Source: Rufibacter hautae (GTDB taxonomy: Bacteria > Bacteroidota > Bacteroidia > Cytophagales > Hymenobacteraceae). From it: a DNA stretch of 64,000 bases. The notes beneath the pieces are model-generated. The model did no database searches and was not told the DNA's origin. It saw only the letters and a list, made by a program, of their open reading frames with translations. Below, piece after piece: positions 62,382 through 64,000 of this stretch. Each line of letters opens with the position of its first letter. Positions within the stretch are counted from its first letter, which is position 1. The DNA lies in the NCBI RefSeq assembly GCF_008271695.1, contig NZ_VKKY01000002.1, positions 1,798,001 through 1,862,000 of the forward strand, in the 5' to 3' direction. The translations under genes were made by a program, and so were the position numbers.

Positions 62382-63968
62382 ATGACAAAACCTTTACTTT
62401 CCTTATTGTTTATCTTGTTTACCCTCTTGTCCTTCGGGGCGCAGGGACAAACCAATACTCCTCCTTCGTGCGTGATTACGGCGCCTCACAACAATGCCTA
62501 TTTCCAGGAGGGGAAATCCATGACCATTCTGGTGTACGCGAGTGATATTGGCGGAAGCGCGGCCAACGGAACTGTGAGCAAAGTGGAGTTCTTCAACGGC
62601 GACACCAAACTAGGCGAAGCCACCTCGGCTACCAACAGCACCTACTCGTTTGTATGGAGCCCCCTGACAGCCGGGACTTACACGATCACCGCCAAAGCCA
62701 CCGATAACCTTAACCTGGTGAGCACCTCGGCGGGTGTGAAGGTAATGGTGGGTACCGATGTTGCCCCTAGCTACGGGCTCAGCGCCTGCAAAGGGAAATA
62801 CCTGGCCAATATCATTGCGGGCAACGTTCCTTCCAACTACATGCAACTCTGGAACGGAATTACCTCTGAGAACAACACCAAGTGGGGCTCCGTGGAAGCC
62901 ACCCGTGATGTCATGAACTGGAACGGCGCTGATGTAGCGTACAACCAGGCCAAAAACAACCACCTGATGTTCCGCTACCATGTGTTTGCCTGGGGAAGCC
63001 AGTTTCCGGCTTGGGCCATTAGCCCTAACACGAACAATCTGTTGCTCTCGCCCGCCGATTTCCAGGCCGAGATGGAAGAATTGATTGCCGCCGCGGCTGC
63101 CCGATACGGAGAGGGTATTGACCAGATTGATGTGCTCAATGAAAACCTGAGAACCCACGCCCCGGCCACCCAGGCGTTCAAAACTGGGTTGGGCGGAGCC
63201 GGCGCCACCGGCCACGACTGGATTATCTGGATGTTCACCAAAACCCGCCAGTACTTCCCCAACGCCAAACTCATCCTGAACGACTACGGTCTGGAAAACG
63301 ACCAATCAGCCATTAATGAACAGTTGCTGATCATTAAGCTGCTGCGCGACCGCAACCTCATAGACGGTTTCGGGACGCAGGCCCACGAGTTCAACATCAA
63401 CACCCTTTCGGCCACGCAAATGAAATCCTCTCTGGACCTGATGGCCAAAGCCGGGGTGCCCATCTACGTCACTGAGCTTGATGTTTCCGGCGATGACAAC
63501 ATCCAAAAGACAAGGTACCAGACCGTGTTCCCCATATACTGGGAGCATCCGGCGGTAGCGGGTATCAGTCTGTGGGGCTATGAATCTGGGAAGACCTGGA
63601 AAGCCAACACCAACCTGCTCAACGGAGCGGGCCAAGACCGGCCAGCCATGACCTGGCTAAGACAGTATATAGCCGGCAGACCCGATGTGGGTTATCCTTT
63701 CTGTACCCAGGCGCCTTTGGTAACGGGCATTGACGATGAAGTAAACACCCTGAAATCGGCTCCGTACCCTAACCCATTCCAGAAAGTCTTCACCTACCAG
63801 ATGACCGGACGGTTCAGCTACCAAATCTACAGCAGCACTGGTGCCCTGCTGGAATCTGGCACCGCTACTGAAAAAGTTACCTTGGGCGAGAACCTTCCAC
63901 AAGGGCTTTACATCCTGAGAGTAAGCCAGCGCGACACAACCAAAGCTTACAGGCTTATTAAAAACTAA
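62382..63968 (+). CDS. GH10 endo-beta-1,4-xylanase with N-terminal Ig-like domain and T9SS tail
   Basis: 528 residues from the start at 62382, which opens a proper signal peptide (MTKPLLSLLFILFTLLSFGA); the longer in-frame start at 62295 gives a poor leader. A bacterial Ig-like domain (about 28-123) has VSKVEFFNGDTKLGEATS, like the Ig domains of the GH16 protein. The GH10 barrel follows, with acid/base Glu254 (VLNENLRTH) and nucleophile Glu365 (YVTELDVSGD), ending MTWLRQYI. A short T9SS type-A tail closes the protein (APYPNPFQKVFTYQM). It is a second, differently built xylanase of the same cluster. The NEN instead of the common NEP at the acid/base site is noted. Confidence 0.93.
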   Translation: MTKPLLSLLFILFTLLSFGAQGQTNTPPSCVITAPHNNAYFQEGKSMTILVYASDIGGSAANGTVSKVEFFNGDTKLGEATSATNSTYSFVWSPLTAGTYTITAKATDNLNLVSTSAGVKVMVGTDVAPSYGLSACKGKYLANIIAGNVPSNYMQLWNGITSENNTKWGSVEATRDVMNWNGADVAYNQAKNNHLMFRYHVFAWGSQFPAWAISPNTNNLLLSPADFQAEMEELIAAAAARYGEGIDQIDVLNENLRTHAPATQAFKTGLGGAGATGHDWIIWMFTKTRQYFPNAKLILNDYGLENDQSAINEQLLIIKLLRDRNLIDGFGTQAHEFNINTLSATQMKSSLDLMAKAGVPIYVTELDVSGDDNIQKTRYQTVFPIYWEHPAVAGISLWGYESGKTWKANTNLLNGAGQDRPAMTWLRQYIAGRPDVGYPFCTQAPLVTGIDDEVNTLKSAPYPNPFQKVFTYQMTGRFSYQIYSSTGALLESGTATEKVTLGENLPQGLYILRVSQRDTTKAYRLIKN

Positions 63969-64000
63969 CTATTAAAAGAGCATCAGGGAGAATCATTTCC

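Noticed and set aside
1..64000. tRNA, rRNA, insertion sequences, prophage or integrase genes
   Set aside because: None seen on either strand. The window is a run of carbohydrate loci without transposase or integrase motifs.

Overview
The window comes from a member of the Bacteroidota. The evidence is two SusC/SusD pairs, type IX secretion (T9SS) C-terminal sorting domains on several secreted enzymes, a PorP/SprF protein, lipoprotein signals on surface proteins, and a FecI-like sigma factor followed by a FecR-like anti-sigma factor. Gene style and moderate GC suggest a Hymenobacteraceae-type cytophagalean (Rufibacter/Pontibacter-like). That placement is inference. Almost the whole window is devoted to getting carbon from polysaccharides.

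Layout. (1) 1-1542, minus strand: the N-terminal part of a FecR anti-sigma factor and its ECF sigma factor, probably serving a locus beyond the left edge. (2) 1889-17003, minus strand: polysaccharide utilization locus A. It has a GntR/UTRA regulator, SusC, SusD, a ROK sugar kinase, a mannose-6-phosphate isomerase with an unusual N-terminal extension, a sugar/H+ symporter, a small lipoprotein, two related beta-propeller-like lipoproteins and an SGNH acetylesterase. (3) 17769-23261, plus strand: a giant modular GH16 beta-glucanase exported by the T9SS. (4) 23553-48220, minus strand, with its LacI regulator at 49562-50599: PUL B, an alpha-mannan locus. It holds SusC, SusD, a T9SS type-B surface protein with PorP/SprF, two GH92 mannosidases, GH76 endo-mannanase, GH125 exo-mannosidase, a GH43-like enzyme, a GtaA/DUF4965-type protein, an unassigned 728-aa secreted protein, a BSP-type metalloprotease and a second ROK protein. 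(5) 50641-53176, minus strand: a LytS/LytTR-type two-component pair, a small membrane protein and a candidate 28-aa protein. (6) 53626-57429, minus strand: gnd-zwf-pgl, the oxidative pentose phosphate pathway, ending in a 16-copy CTCA microsatellite. (7) 58383-63968, plus strand: a xylan cluster of two GH10 xylanases flanking an SGNH acetylesterase, all with T9SS tails.

How it works together (inference). Surface enzymes trim mannan, laminarin-like glucan and xylan. SusCD pairs import oligosaccharides, periplasmic exo-enzymes release monosaccharides, the symporter and ROK kinase bring them in and phosphorylate them, mannose-6-phosphate isomerase feeds glycolysis, and the pentose phosphate operon draws off glucose-6-phosphate.

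The strongest new observations are regulatory. A near-perfect palindrome, GCTAAAACGTTTTA, stands 126-150 bp upstream of the first gene of each of three apparent PUL B transcription units, with a fourth copy between lacI and susC. A second palindrome, TATGTnnnnACATA, lies in front of both gntR and the PUL A susC. Candidate new enzymes are the 728-aa protein at 28793-30979 and the paired propeller lipoproteins of PUL A, which sit in a PUL with no recognisable glycosidase.
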